Below are positions 1-10,605 of a stretch of DNA of 64,000 nucleotides, piece by piece. The DNA lies in NCBI GenBank assembly GCA_002785985.1, contig NHNU01000023.1, positions 280,920-344,919 on the forward strand, written 5' to 3'. The stretch is from Microcyclosporella mali (taxonomy: Eukaryota > Ascomycota > Dothideomycetes > Mycosphaerellales > Mycosphaerellaceae). Made by a program: the position numbers and the translations under genes. The notes under the pieces were generated by a model. That model searched no databases. It saw only the letters and a program-made list of their open reading frames with translations, and was not told the DNA's origin. Numbering within the stretch: the first letter of the stretch is position 1; the number at the start of each line of letters is the position of its first letter.

Positions 1-313
1 CGGGAACGCCTAGCGACTGGCTTTGGCTCTGACTCTGGCTTCCAGCAGGCGAACTCCTGAAGAACAGCGGACTGCTGGTTGGCGGTGCCTGTGACTGACT
101 ATTGCTCCGTTGAGAGGCTCGAGGTGTGCTGTTGCGCGAAGCGGCCTGCGCTTCATTCTGCAGCTGCGAATTTGCGGCATCGTCTTCAGGGAGGGGAGGA
201 TCGCTCAAGGGAGGCTCTGATGAGCGAGGTACTTGGGAGCCATGCTGGTTGCGTCGCTGTGGAGTATTGTTTGCAGAAGAGCGGTTGGACCGTCGGCTGA
301 CAGGCGACGACAT
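1..313 (-). CDS. MCM4: MCM4-like replicative helicase subunit, N-terminus only (partial at left edge)
   Basis: An open frame begins with ATG at 313 and runs without a stop to base 1, so only about 104 N-terminal residues are present. The segment is disordered and rich in Ser, Gln, Arg and Pro. It contains SSPLFFRSSP at roughly residues 80-89, followed by a Ser-Gln repeat. An SSPLFF-type motif in a long low-complexity N-terminal tail is characteristic of fungal Mcm4 (Cdc54), a subunit of the MCM2-7 helicase that is targeted by DDK and CDK. The helicase core lies outside the window, so the assignment rests on this tail alone. Another Ser-rich nuclear protein remains possible. Confidence 0.55.
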   Translation of the reverse strand, partial: MSSPVSRRSNRSSANNTPQRRNQHGSQVPRSSEPPLSDPPLPEDDAANSQLQNEAQAASRNSTPRASQRSNSQSQAPPTSSPLFFRSSPAGSQSQSQSQSLGVP

Positions 314-1507
314 TGTGTGGGCTCTTCGGTGTTGTGTGGTTATCTGTTAGAGGGGCGGCAGTATCGTGTGGAAGTAAAGTGGGATCGAACGCGAGAAGAC
401 GCGCTAAACGCACGGAGACGCGCTGGTGGCACGCCTAGTTGTACCAGTCGCTTAATTGGATTTTTGACTTGGCGACATTACCTCAACTGCCATAGATGAA
501 GTACACTCCGTATGAAACGACATATTGTTCCACATCCTCAGTACAGATCTTCACCGTTCTCCTGCACCAATCGCATAGCATCTGTTCGGCTCATATTCTT
601 GGTCGCCCCAAGCAATCTATCAAGCTCGCTGTCTCAGACTTATGCTTCGCGAGCATCAGTTCCATGTGTCCAGCATGGCCATATTCAGCCGCTCGCAATC
701 GGTATAAAATTTCCTACTGTTTGCAATCACCAGAGCCTGTGCCCAATAGATCAGCGTGGTGGCAATCTGGAATCGTCTGCCAGGTGCTCCTATCCTGTTG
801 ACAATCCCCCCATACAGGCCATGTGCAACGAAGATGATCGGCCTGTTTCCTGGACTGCATCTTCAACGTCTGGCACATATGCTCTCTAGCAGACTGGTTT
901 CCTGGGTGTGAAGTCTAACATCTGGTGGCTTGATCGCCGTACCGGCATCATTACCGAACAGAGCGATTTTTGCTGTCGGTTTACTTCAAGGCATGGTCGG
1001 TGGTGATGCTGCACAGAGCATACTTTAGCTCGGACACGCCACAAACGAGACACCGACACCCTTCGGGAGGGACGTGCAGTAACAAAGCTGTGAAGTTCGA
1101 AGAGATCCTTCCTTATAGGCTCAGGAGACCTCAGCTTGCGGGCCGTTCACGTGGACCATACTCTGTGGCTGACTGTCGCTGCGCATGTCGATTGAGTAGC
1201 TTTCGAGATATGTGCGGCTACATTGTGAAGATGCACTGAAGTCGGCAATGCTGAATGTCGTCGTACAACTTCACATAGAGCAGGTTGTCTTTACGAGAAG
1301 GCATTCTTGGTTCAGATTCTCTGCAGAAGGTCTTAAGCGATCCGAGGGTGAAATTTACCCAGACGTGAGAGGGAAGGAGCGACGACAAGCTGCCAGGACG
1401 CTAGTTTCTCCACATGTGATGCTCATGGAAAAGTACAAGGACAATGTGAATGCTTTTATTTGCGATGAACATCTAGGTCTAACTCTAAGTTACCAGACCC
1501 TCCAAGA
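314..1507. other. Gene-poor stretch between the MCM4-like start and the arginase 3' end
   Basis: The part nearest 313 should hold the MCM4-like promoter. Bases 538-870 hold a decayed minus-strand remnant listed separately. The remaining ORFs are short, unrelated between frames and resemble no family I know. Confidence 0.5.
538..870 (-). pseudogene. Remnant of an alpha/beta-hydrolase-like domain and an ankyrin-like repeat
   Basis: Three protein-like pieces lie in three different minus-strand frames. The first, near 844-656, reads RPIIFVAHGLYGGIV, which matches the RPIIFV-HSLGGIVVK block of the serine-esterase-like domain at the N-terminus of many fungal NACHT/ankyrin proteins. The nucleophile serine position is Gly here. 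The second, near 695-610, reads AAEYGHAGHMELMLAKH, like an ankyrin repeat helix pair. The third ends LVQENGEDLY and a stop at 538-540. No ATG joins them and no clean introns restore one frame. I infer decay by indels; a gene with unusual splicing is less likely. Confidence 0.3.
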
Positions 1508-2586
1508 TCAAAGCAATGTATCACCCAACGCGCACCGCACAATCGAGCACCCAGCCCTCACTGTCTCCGCAGCTCCATCCGCCTCCAGACTCGGATTGAC
1601 CTCCACCAGGTCCAGCGCAATCAAGCTGCCCGTGCCATGCACACACTCGGCAATAAAGTCTCCCTCTCTCAGCGTCAAGCCGCCTCTGACCGGCGTTCCC
1701 GTGCTAGGAGCCCACATGGGATCCAGCGCATCCACATCGAAAGACAGATGAATCGGCGTATCCCGGCCGATCCACCCGAGCGCCATATCCATGACTTTCC
1801 CAATCCCATGCCTGTCAATATCGTGCATGCTGTAGGCTTTGATGTTGTGGTCCCGCAGGATCTTCTTCTCGCCGCGGTCGACGTCGCGCAGGCCGATGTA
1901 GACGAGCTTGCTGGTGCTGATGCGTTGGTCTTCCTGGAGCCAGCCGAAGGGGTTCTCGGGCGTCTCCGTCGCGAGACCCGTGAGGAACGAGACGGGCATG
2001 CCGTGAATGTTCCCGCTATCGCTCGTCTCGGGCGTGTTGATGTCCGCGTGTGCATCCACCCAGATCACCGCGATGTCTCTGCCGATTCTTTCGCGCGTGG
2101 CTTTGGCGGTGCCTGCGATCGTGCCGATGGCGATCGAGTGGTCTCCACCGAGCGTGAGGACGAAGCGACCGTCTCGCGCGTGCTCGTAGACCTGGGATGC
2201 GATCTGTTTCGTGACGGCGGAGACGGCGCGGGGTTTCTTCATGGCGCGGTGGTCGGGGTCATCGTCGGGCATGAGCTCGCCGTAGGCATGGACTTTGCCG
2301 TCGTAGCAGACTTTGTACTTGAGATCGTCTCTCAGCTGGTCCACCAGGCCTGATTCTATCAGAGCCATAGGTGCCGCGTCCGTGCCGGGTTTGCACTGTG
2401 ATGATGCACATGTCAGTTGAACCTTCGAGGACCGCGGTTGGCGGGGTACTTTACTTGTCCGCCTGAGAAGCCCACAGCGACGAGGCCGAGCTCGTCAGCC
2501 TTGGAGAGGAACTTGGGTTGAATGGTAGGGAAGTCCATGCTGTCAGTAATCGTTGCCTTGGTGGGTGAGTGTGTCAGTGGAGCCAT
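1508..2586 (-). CDS. CAR1: Arginase
   Basis: Arginase hydrolyses L-arginine to ornithine and urea and opens arginine catabolism in the cytosol. There are two exons, 2586-2455 and 2395-1508, around a 59-base intron (2396-2454), giving 339 residues, the usual family length. Exon 1 ends in the conserved VAVGFSGGQ. The manganese-binding motifs are intact: GGDHS at about 127-131, DAHAD at about 158-162 and SFDVDALDP at about 262-270. The ATG at 2586 is chosen because it restores the conserved N-terminus; the ATG at 2368 alone would lose 53 residues. It is transcribed toward the left edge. Confidence 0.95.
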
Positions 2587-3213
2587 CTTTGATCAACGTG
2601 CATTCCTCGGAGGGCATACAAAGAAGAATGTGCGAAAATGTCTCAAGTGCGGTGCTGCACTTGCGGCTTTTATGGGTTTGTCCTGTTGACAGCTGATTGT
2701 CCAGCCGCGCGGGGTCTTGTCAGGAGTGTAGACGGGGCGTATGTTGATCTGTCTGGTAGAAAGGCAATTGCGAAACGTGTTGTTGTGAAGGCAGAAGAAG
2801 AAGAAGAAGGGAACATGAAAGTTGTCTGCTGACCGTGGTCGGCGCGTATCAACTACTTATTCTTCCTGCTGCTGCCAGCGACCAGCATTTTCGTTGGGGT
2901 GTGCGCTGGTACCCTACTCTGAATTCTGAAGCGTGTGTTCCCTTAAGTACAGGTGCTGTCGAGAGACGACCGCTAAGTGAAGTTCCAGACGAGGTCGCGT
3001 ATCGTGCCACCCCACTCTGCCACGCCCGCGGCCCATGCGATTATCAATTTGCCGATCAGCCGCAGATAGCCACACACGGTGCACTTGGGCCAGGAACAGC
3101 TGGGAGCAAACGCTCATGTGACGTGTGACGGCGTGGCATGTGCGCAGCAGCATGTAAGTGGACGGAACCTGAGAGGCGAACTGTGACTATACGCGATATG
3201 TAACTGGTCTTCT
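2587..3213. other. Arginase promoter side and Mtf2 3' flank
   Basis: The right side should hold the Mtf2 3' untranslated region and the left side the arginase promoter. The ORFs are short and not protein-like. A short GAAGAA repeat lies at about 2800-2810. I see nothing else. Confidence 0.4.
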
Positions 3214-4590
3214 TCATACTGCAGGGAGATCATCAGGATTCGAAGCGGTCGCCTTTTCCCCCGCGGCCTTCATGGCAGCAGCAGTGAGCCTCTCATCTAC
3301 GACCTGTTTCCACTTCGCGAGCTTCATCAGCGCTCTTGCCTTGCGATCTGTGAGCCAAAGAGCTTGCAGACCGGCCCCGTTCTGGCCCTGCTTGCAAGCA
3401 TTGCCGTGTCGGATGATCGAGCTCAAGAAGTTTTGCGTGCCAATATTGAACTCGTACACTTCTTTGTCCATCTCTGCGAGAGTGTTGCAAATGCCGTCCA
3501 GATCGCAGTACTGCCTATATAGAAGGTGCATGTGTTGGTTGAACAGCTCAGTCGTGGCGCCCAAGGCGAAGGCAAACGACCCCAGCTTCTTGAGGCTTGG
3601 TAGAAGTACCAAGCCGAGAGATGATCCGGGAAACGAGCTTCGTATCGATCTCATGTAGTGTAGCACTATGGCAGGAAGCGTCTGCGTGAGCAACTCAAAG
3701 TCTCTCAGCTTATCTTCAGTCATAGCTGCTTGCAATCTTGCATCAACGCCTTTGTCGTCTCTTATATCTAAATCCTCGATCTTCTTAAATACTTGGTCCT
3801 GAAGGACCTGCCAGAGATCGGTATCGAACTCCGCCTGATCCAGCAGGCGTTTCACATTGTCAAGGTATGCTGCAGACCTCTCATTTGCGGCAGCAGCACT
3901 CTCGAGAGACTCGGCAGAGCCTAGAGGTTCGAGATTGGCCTGAGCTCGCATCAGGGCTACTTCTTCAGCCAATGGCCGCAACAGGTCTGGAAACTGTGGC
4001 TTCAGAGACTCCGCAGAGCGAATATGGTTTTGCGATTTGGACTTTCCAAGCCGTTCTTCTGCTAGTGGCGGTGATGGCTTAGTCGTGCTGGATACGCCCA
4101 TGCGGAAAAGATCTTCAAATCTCTTCAGCTCATTCCGTGTCATCGTAGAGCCTCCAGGACGATCTGATGTTCCAGCGCTCGGAGAGGATCCCTCCATTGG
4201 TATGTCTGCATATTCCCTTGGTTTTCTGCTCTTGGATGATCGCATGTCACCTTGTCCCCGACCTCGACGGATAGGACCTCGTTCCGTGTCCCAATCCGGG
4301 TTTCGAAATTTGTTGAGCTTCGAGGCAGCACCTCTGGCATAGCCAAGATCCTGCCGACCGCCGTAGCCCGCATGCTGTTCTTTTCGTGGATCATGCCTAC
4401 GCCGAGGTTTCAAGGACCCTTCATCGTTCACCACACCTGCTCTTACTGCGGTCTTCACAGGATTCAATGCGACGTCGTCAATGTTCGAATAGGCTCGTAG
4501 TATTGTCCGTGTGTTATACAGAAACGGCAAGTGGAAAACATCGATGGTTGTAGGGTGCGTGAAGTTCCTCGGGAGCTTCGAGGCAAGCAT
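3214..4590 (-). CDS. MTF2: Mtf2-family mitochondrial RNA-processing factor
   Basis: An uninterrupted 458-residue protein starts with ATG at 4590. Its first 35 residues are basic and hydroxylated with few acids, as expected for a mitochondrial presequence, and are followed by a disordered Arg-rich region. The C-terminal half (about 230-435) carries the block with TLPAIVLHYMRSIRSSFPGS and a later YRQYCDLDGICNTLAEMD, which is the conserved helical domain of fungal Mtf2 (Nam1 in yeast). Mtf2 couples mitochondrial transcription to mRNA maturation and translation. It diverges from CMR1 across 275 bases. The family call comes from the C-terminal block; function is by homology. Confidence 0.8.
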   Translation of the reverse strand: MLASKLPRNFTHPTTIDVFHLPFLYNTRTILRAYSNIDDVALNPVKTAVRAGVVNDEGSLKPRRRHDPRKEQHAGYGGRQDLGYARGAASKLNKFRNPDWDTERGPIRRGRGQGDMRSSKSRKPREYADIPMEGSSPSAGTSDRPGGSTMTRNELKRFEDLFRMGVSSTTKPSPPLAEERLGKSKSQNHIRSAESLKPQFPDLLRPLAEEVALMRAQANLEPLGSAESLESAAAANERSAAYLDNVKRLLDQAEFDTDLWQVLQDQVFKKIEDLDIRDDKGVDARLQAAMTEDKLRDFELLTQTLPAIVLHYMRSIRSSFPGSSLGLVLLPSLKKLGSFAFALGATTELFNQHMHLLYRQYCDLDGICNTLAEMDKEVYEFNIGTQNFLSSIIRHGNACKQGQNGAGLQALWLTDRKARALMKLAKWKQVVDERLTAAAMKAAGEKATASNPDDLPAV

Positions 4591-4865
4591 GTTGGTATAC
4601 GCGAGCCCAGCGTATCATCTCGACATATCTCCAATTATCCAGTTGGCAGAGCAGAACGTTTTGAGGAGGCTTAGGAGTCGTTGATGATATTATGATGATG
4701 ATGTATAACAGATGATGGACACGAGCCAAAATTTGAGGTAGCGCGGAACCGCAGTGGCCACTTTGGGACGCGTTCAGTAACGCGTCGCCTGGGCCAGCAT
4801 CATCGACTTCATCCTTGTCCCACGACCATCCATACGACCTCTCACCTTGCACAACTTCATGCAAA
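4591..4865. promoter_or_regulatory. Divergent promoter region between MTF2 and CMR1
   Basis: The start codons of two divergent genes lie 275 bases apart, so their promoters must share this segment. It contains a short ATG/ATT triplet run at about 4684-4700. No clear TATA box is visible. Any co-regulation is inference from geometry. Confidence 0.5.
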
Positions 4866-6452
4866 ATGGCACCTGCGAAGAAGAGCAAGGAATTGAGTGA
4901 TTATGAAGCAGCCCGACAAGAAAAGATCGCGAAGAATCAGGCTCTCCTACAACAACTCCAACTCGATGCGCAGCAGGCGGGTGTGGGCGTAAAGTCCAAG
5001 CCCAAGCCATCCGCGAACACAAGTCAGAAACGCAAAAGAACGACAGAGCAGAAGATCAAGACGCACGATGGTCCCAGAAGAACCTCTTCTCGCCTGCAGG
5101 GTATCGTAGCAGACTCAGAAGTGGCCAGACAGAAGGAAGAGGCAGACGCCCAGGCTTTCCAGGAACTACAGAAAGCGAAGAGGCAGCGCATGAGCGACGA
5201 TATTGAACTGCATTCCGCGATCGTCAACGGAAGTAATTGGAACCGTGCTGGGAACTGGCTGTCAAATGTAGGACCGGCCAATCCTGGAGAGCGAACATTC
5301 ACAGCCCAAGACATCAGAGACACCAGCGATAAGGAGCTGAAGGAGCTGAGACAGCGCATGAGTAGTCTGCAGCTATGGGAAGGCGCAGAACCGAACAGGA
5401 TAAAGATAACACCAGAACGCATATACTCGCTAGGCTTTCACCCAACCCAAGAGAAAGCACTTGTCTTTGCCGGCGACAAATTGGGAAGTCTCGGATTGTT
5501 CGATGGGTCGCAAACGACTCCTGAAAAGATCAAGCAAGAAGCTGACGATGCGGACGAAGATGGAGACGTGGACGACGAAATTGAGCCTGCCATCTCGACG
5601 TTCAAGATTCACACGCGGACGATTAGCAGTTTCCAGTTTGCGCCTAACGACCACAACGCACTCTATACCGCGTCTTACGATTCATCGATCCGAAAGATGG
5701 ACCTTCAGAAAGGCGTAGCGGTAGAAGTGTACGCGCCAGCAGACAAAGAAGCTGATCTGCCCATCTCAGGCGTGCAAATCAGCCATGCGGACCCAAATAC
5801 CATCCACTTCGCCACCCTAGACGGCATGTTCGGCATGAAAGACATTCGCACCCCGTCTAACGAGGGTGGAGAGCTCATGCAACTGTCCGAAAAGAAAATT
5901 GGCGGTTTCTCTCTCCACCCAGCACACCCTCACATCTTGGCGACAGCGTCCCTAGATCGCATGCTCAAGATCTGGGACTTACGCAAGGTAAATGGCAAGA
6001 AAGACTGGCGACTGCCACACTTGGTCGGTGAACACCTCTCCAAGCTCTCCGTCTCCCACGCAGCGTTCAACAGTGCAGGACAGGTAGCGACAGCGAGCTA
6101 CGACGACACAGTCAAAATCTACGACTTCTCTGACTCTGGCGATTGGAAACCAGGCAAGACTCTAGACGACCAGGAAATGCGACCTGCCACTATCGTCCCG
6201 CACAACAATCAGACTGGCAGATGGGTCACGATTCTTCGCGCTCAATGGCAATTGCAGCCGCAAGACGGAATCCAGAGGTTTGTCATTGGAAATATGAACA
6301 GATTCGTGGACGTTTACACGAGTAAAGGGCAACAGCTTGCGCAGCTGGGAGGGGAGAATATCACGGCTGTGCCTGCTGTTGCACAGTTCCATCCGACCAT
6401 GGACTGGATCGCTGCTGGAACGGCTAGTGGGAAGCTTTGTCTTTGGGTGTAG
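4866..6452 (+). CDS. CMR1: Cmr1-type WD40 DNA-damage-binding protein
   Basis: The ATG at 4866 opens MAPAKKSKELSDYEAARQEK, the conserved start of Cmr1; the upstream in-frame extension begins with TTG and is not used. The product is 528 residues, close to yeast Cmr1 (about 520). A basic, coiled N-terminal segment (1-90) precedes WD40 repeats covering about 170-528, including ILATASLDRMLKIWDLRK and a final AGTASGKLCLWV. Cmr1 is a nuclear chromatin-associated protein linked to replication stress and protein quality control. The gene has no intron. Confidence 0.92.
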   Translation: MAPAKKSKELSDYEAARQEKIAKNQALLQQLQLDAQQAGVGVKSKPKPSANTSQKRKRTTEQKIKTHDGPRRTSSRLQGIVADSEVARQKEEADAQAFQELQKAKRQRMSDDIELHSAIVNGSNWNRAGNWLSNVGPANPGERTFTAQDIRDTSDKELKELRQRMSSLQLWEGAEPNRIKITPERIYSLGFHPTQEKALVFAGDKLGSLGLFDGSQTTPEKIKQEADDADEDGDVDDEIEPAISTFKIHTRTISSFQFAPNDHNALYTASYDSSIRKMDLQKGVAVEVYAPADKEADLPISGVQISHADPNTIHFATLDGMFGMKDIRTPSNEGGELMQLSEKKIGGFSLHPAHPHILATASLDRMLKIWDLRKVNGKKDWRLPHLVGEHLSKLSVSHAAFNSAGQVATASYDDTVKIYDFSDSGDWKPGKTLDDQEMRPATIVPHNNQTGRWVTILRAQWQLQPQDGIQRFVIGNMNRFVDVYTSKGQQLAQLGGENITAVPAVAQFHPTMDWIAAGTASGKLCLWV

Positions 6453-6629
6453 GCGTGTGCGAGAGACAGGAGGTCTTCCAATATTAATCCAGCGCGCGGT
6501 GGCGAAGTTGTGTCGCAGCGGAATCAGCGTTATGCGATCGACCAACTTTATATATCATTGGCCATTTCTTCTCAACACAGCTGTACTACAAGCTTCACTC
6601 GACCTCAAGGCGACTTACCGTGCTACAGC

Positions 6630-7975
6630 CGCTGTCAAGCTCCGAGACATGGACCTGCTGCATGACAGCGCCTGTGCCCCAAGCAACACAGCAGTCCCGT
6701 TGGCGGCCGAAGCCCAAGCGGCATTCTTCAACCCGCTTTCAGGATCCTTGGCGAACTGGAGCCACAGATCCTGCATTTTCTTGCTCACCGCGTTCTGATA
6801 CGGTATTGACGCGTCGTGGAAGTCACCTGCGGTCCCGAACACCATGGGTAGTCCCGCCGCGTGGTATGCCCCAGGAAGGATAGTTGACAGGATTGATGTT
6901 GGGAAAGTTGCCGTCATATCTGAAGCGATACGTCGTCAGACCTTCCTGCAGCCGGACCTTCGATGAATCCACTGCAGCGCAGAGGAAAGTCATTTTACTG
7001 ACTACATCAAGATTCCCGTCTGGCGGATCTTGAGGACGTTGAGGTTGGGTCGCGCTGAGTTCATGCAAATTGGTGCCGACAACAGCGGGTATCTCGATAC
7101 AGGTCCCGGACCATAGCGGACAGAGTAATTTGAGAAGACGATGTGCTCGTCGACAACCTCCTGGAACGTCAACGTTGTGTCCGCTGTCAGCAGTCCTTGG
7201 AGCGTCTGCCAGGGCACATCTCTCATGCACTTCATCGGCGTTGCAGCAAGATGGTAACTCGCGCTTCTTGTGACCGATGAGAAGTTCATCTGGCCGACAT
7301 CCTGACTCAACGCAGCAGAGGACGGAAAGAATGCTGTGCCATAATCCATTATCATACCATGGAAGATCGGATCCGAAGCATGTGCAAAGTTGTTGTAGTC
7401 GCTGGCGATCGCTCCTGCACTCTCCCCCCACTTGATCATCCTCTGTGGGTCGCCGCCGAAAGCTGCGATATTATCGCGGAGCCACTCCGTAGCGAAGCGC
7501 TGATCGAGCAAGCCCAAGTTCTGCTTTGCCAAGCCTGGTGCGTTCGGGAACCTGAGGATATTCATCCTGAAGTTGACCGTGACGACGATATGCTCTTGTG
7601 TTCGCTGGATCCAGGACTGAGGATTGTAGATCAGTGCGTTAGTTCCACCTTCGACAAATCTGCCGCCAAAGTAGAAGACTATGACTGGTAAAGATGCATT
7701 GGTCTCCGGGATCCCTGGTGTCCAGATGTTCAGAGTAAGACAGTCTTCAGAGTACACCTCCTGGGGAAAGAACTCGGTCATGTTTCCGCCATTCACGGAG
7801 TACACCCCGTCGTTTCTGAGAGACCTTTGAGGGCACGCGGGCCCGATGTCCATGGCTGATATAGAGGCCGTGAACGTGAAGTTTTGTGCTGGGAGCCAGC
7901 GTTTCGGTCCTGTCGGAGGTGAACATCTCGACAAATGTATTTCGACACTCCGCGAGCAAGGATAACCCAGTTAGT
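6630..7975 (-). pseudogene. Type B carboxylesterase, frameshifted
   Basis: Homology runs from LGYPCSRSVEIHL at about 7970 through EDCLTLNIW, the nucleophile elbow WGESAGA and NFAHASDPIFHGMIMD, then on to the catalytic-His block GAYHAAGLPMVFG. These pieces lie in different frames. One break is near 7092-7100, between GPVSR and IPAVVGTNLHE. A second is near 6869-6873, between NYPSW and GAYHAAG, just before the catalytic histidine. A third is probable near 6671-6681, where VMQQVHVSELDSG resumes in another frame. Single-base shifts cannot be introns. The N-terminus and any signal peptide are also not recoverable. Sequencing error is the alternative, but the neighbours show no such damage. Confidence 0.75.
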
Positions 7976-8492
7976 GCTACAGCTGAGCTTCGAATTTCCC
8001 GTCTTTCGCGCCATAGCAGCCCTCGAAAATGTCCATCGAGGTCTTACACAGTTCACGATCGTCGAAGCTGTATCTAATGCTGCTCGAATTCAGGATAATA
8101 TGGACCAGTACGACAGGGCTGTCGCCTCACTACATCGATACATGGCGGAGTCGACATCCAGGCACAGCCTGTCTCTGGAGTTGATCTTATGCGCCTACGT
8201 CTTACTTATCTGGTGTGAATAGCTGAACAACGACACCGCCGGAGCCACCTCCTATTTACGTCGCGGCCGAAGGATATCCATAGTGTCAACCTCATGTCTC
8301 CACAGGGAAAAGCCAGCAACATGACGGCTCAAGGCCATCGAGTGTCCTGGATCCGGTATTCACGTTGATGGAAAACAGCGACACTTCGTTGGAGGTCATC
8401 ATCGGAACGAGTCGGCGATCTATCATCGTAATAGACATGAGAGATAAATGAGACCAGACCATTTCAAGTATCTCCTAAGTCCTGCTCGGTTC
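7976..8492. other. Spacer between the esterase pseudogene and the GH1 gene
   Basis: It may contain the degraded 5' end of the esterase (8100 and below). A plus-strand open frame at about 7935-8222 has no recognisable domain. I see nothing else. Confidence 0.4.
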
Positions 8493-10605
8493 TCATATCT
8501 TCGCTGTATAATTGCCTTCCACAGCCGAATGCTGACCAAACCATCTAGTAAAGGTAAACATACTCGCTTTTGGTGTACGCGTCATATCCGTGTAGTTGGT
8601 GTACTGGAGACCGAAGCGAGTGCCCAGTCCAGAGCTCCACTCGAAGTCTACAAAAACGTTAGCGGAGATTACGAGCAGTAGTCGGGGGAAACGTACTATC
8701 AAATGTCGCCCAGCCCCATGCACCAGTGACATTGACACCATCCAGCACAATAGCTGCCAGAATATTGTCGAGATAGCTTTGAATGTAGTCTGCTCTTCTC
8801 AAGTCCCATAGAATGGTAGCGAAACTGGTTAGTTGTGCCTCGAATGGCTCAGCGAAACCAAACTCGGTGACTTGAATGTCCGGCACTGCGGGATATAGGT
8901 CTTTCGTGATGGTGGAGAGGAACCTGCGGATACCGACTGGTGTGCTCTGCAGCCAGCTTGCGCCAGGATCGGAAGCTGGAGCTGCAGAAAAGCCATCTGG
9001 CGCCAGTGCGGAGGATATGGAGCATTCCGGGTAACTTGGGTGGGACGAATTGCCTGTACAATTCGCAATGTCTCCAGGAAGAGCCGCTGCGTAGTAGGCC
9101 GTGTAGCCATCTACATTTGTTAGCAAGCAAGGACGGTGATCGAAAGTTGGGCCCTTCACTGACCAATTGCGAAATAATCACAACTTCCTTTGATCATTGC
9201 CTTTTCATCTTCGGTAAAGGTAGGTAGAGTGTCGCCGAGAGTGTCTTTCAGTGTCTGCGGGTAGTCACCATCAATCCAAGGTCCATGATTGTACCAGCCC
9301 AGCGAGAACTGATACTGTCGATCAACGGCATCTGCATCTGCAGCAGAAGTGCTATTGGGAGTAAAGTAGTTGCCACTGTTCTTGAACGTGATGCGTCCAG
9401 TACCGTGGAACTCTTCGTGATACCATTTGGCGACTTTAGCGTGGGCTAGGAGAGTGTAGTGACCACAAACAAAACGAACTGGAGTGCCAGTGGTGAGATT
9501 GTGGTAGCTGAAATGTCCGTTAACGAGTGATCCTGCATGGATGCTATAAGACTTACGCGGGATAGTACTCTCCGGCAGGATAATTCTGGTATTGGAAGTT
9601 GCAATATTGCGGCTCGTTGATCGTGAACCAATGCTTGACGTATTTATCGTATCTCTGGATAACGTATGTGGCGTAATTGAAGAAGTCGTCGACTATCTGA
9701 GCATCCGTCCAGGCGCCGTATCTATCAAAGTCAGTCTGCACTCGTCGTTCTCGATCAAGAGGGCTCGCACTCTTCAAACAATGCCAAGGGTGTGTCCCAG
9801 TGAAACAGCGTAATAGCCGGAATGATTCCCTCGTCTAGCATACTCGCAACCACGTCGTCGTAATGCTTGACTCCTTCTTCGTTGACGGGCCCTTTGCCGA
9901 AAGGAAAGATTCTCGGCCAAGCTGTGGAAATGGAGAAAGCCGGCACACCTAGACATGGACGATAGAAGATCAGCAGGTGCCTGGAACCATGAAGTGTCCA
10001 TCGGCCTACACCATACGTACCAAGTGCTTTCAGGCGGGCAAAGTCTTGCTTGTAGAGATAATAATGTTCAGCAGCAGTGTCGCCAGTAGTATTGTCCACG
10101 ACAAAGTTCGGGACTCGATGGGAAAGTAAGTCCCAAATCGATGGCCCTTTGCCCTCATCCTTTGTGGCGCCCTAAAGAGATGGTCAGATGAGATCCACCG
10201 ACGTAGAAGAAGGCATGATACCTCTATCTGATATGAGGATGAAGCAAGTCCCCATGTAAAGCCCTCTGGCAGTATACTCTCGCTCAGTTCGCTCTCGTAG
10301 CTGGGGACGAACGGATGTAGAAATCCGGGTTGAGCGAAGCTGGAAGGTTCTGGGGTTGGAGCAACGGTTGTGCTGAGAATACCAGTGCTGACAGGCCCAA
10401 CTTGGTCCCAAAGCAAAGCGAGTCTCTCATTAGAGAAGTCTACTTGCGGGAATTGGGTGCTTGCCAGTGACGAATCAAATGTTGTACTGCTGAAGGTCGT
10501 TGAGACACCTGTTGGAACAGAGAACGAGATGTCTGCTGCATGTCCTTTTTCCACAATGCATGTCAATGCAAGAGAGAGCATCCATTTTCCAATCTTGTGG
10601 GCCAT
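8493..10605 (-). CDS. Secreted GH1 beta-glucosidase
   Basis: Seven exons assemble into 596 residues: 10605-10222, 10171-10021, 9948-9771, 9721-9557, 9507-9164, 9110-8697 and 8647-8493. The introns are 49-72 bases long with GT-AG ends. Residues 1-24 form a signal peptide. A Ser/Thr/Pro-rich linker reaches about 110, and the GH1 barrel starts at GFTWGLASSSYQIE. Acid/base Glu274 sits in TINEPQYC and the nucleophile Glu490 in VTEFGFAEP. The latter differs from the classic TENG, but TEFG occurs, as I recall, in this secreted fungal GH1 branch. It ends with DNFEWSSGLGTRFGLQY. The likely role is extracellular hydrolysis of beta-glucosides or cellobiose. Confidence 0.93.

Noticed and set aside
1637..2353. 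238-codon plus-strand ORF opposite arginase
   Set aside because: Shadow frame of a clearly conserved gene; no family resemblance.
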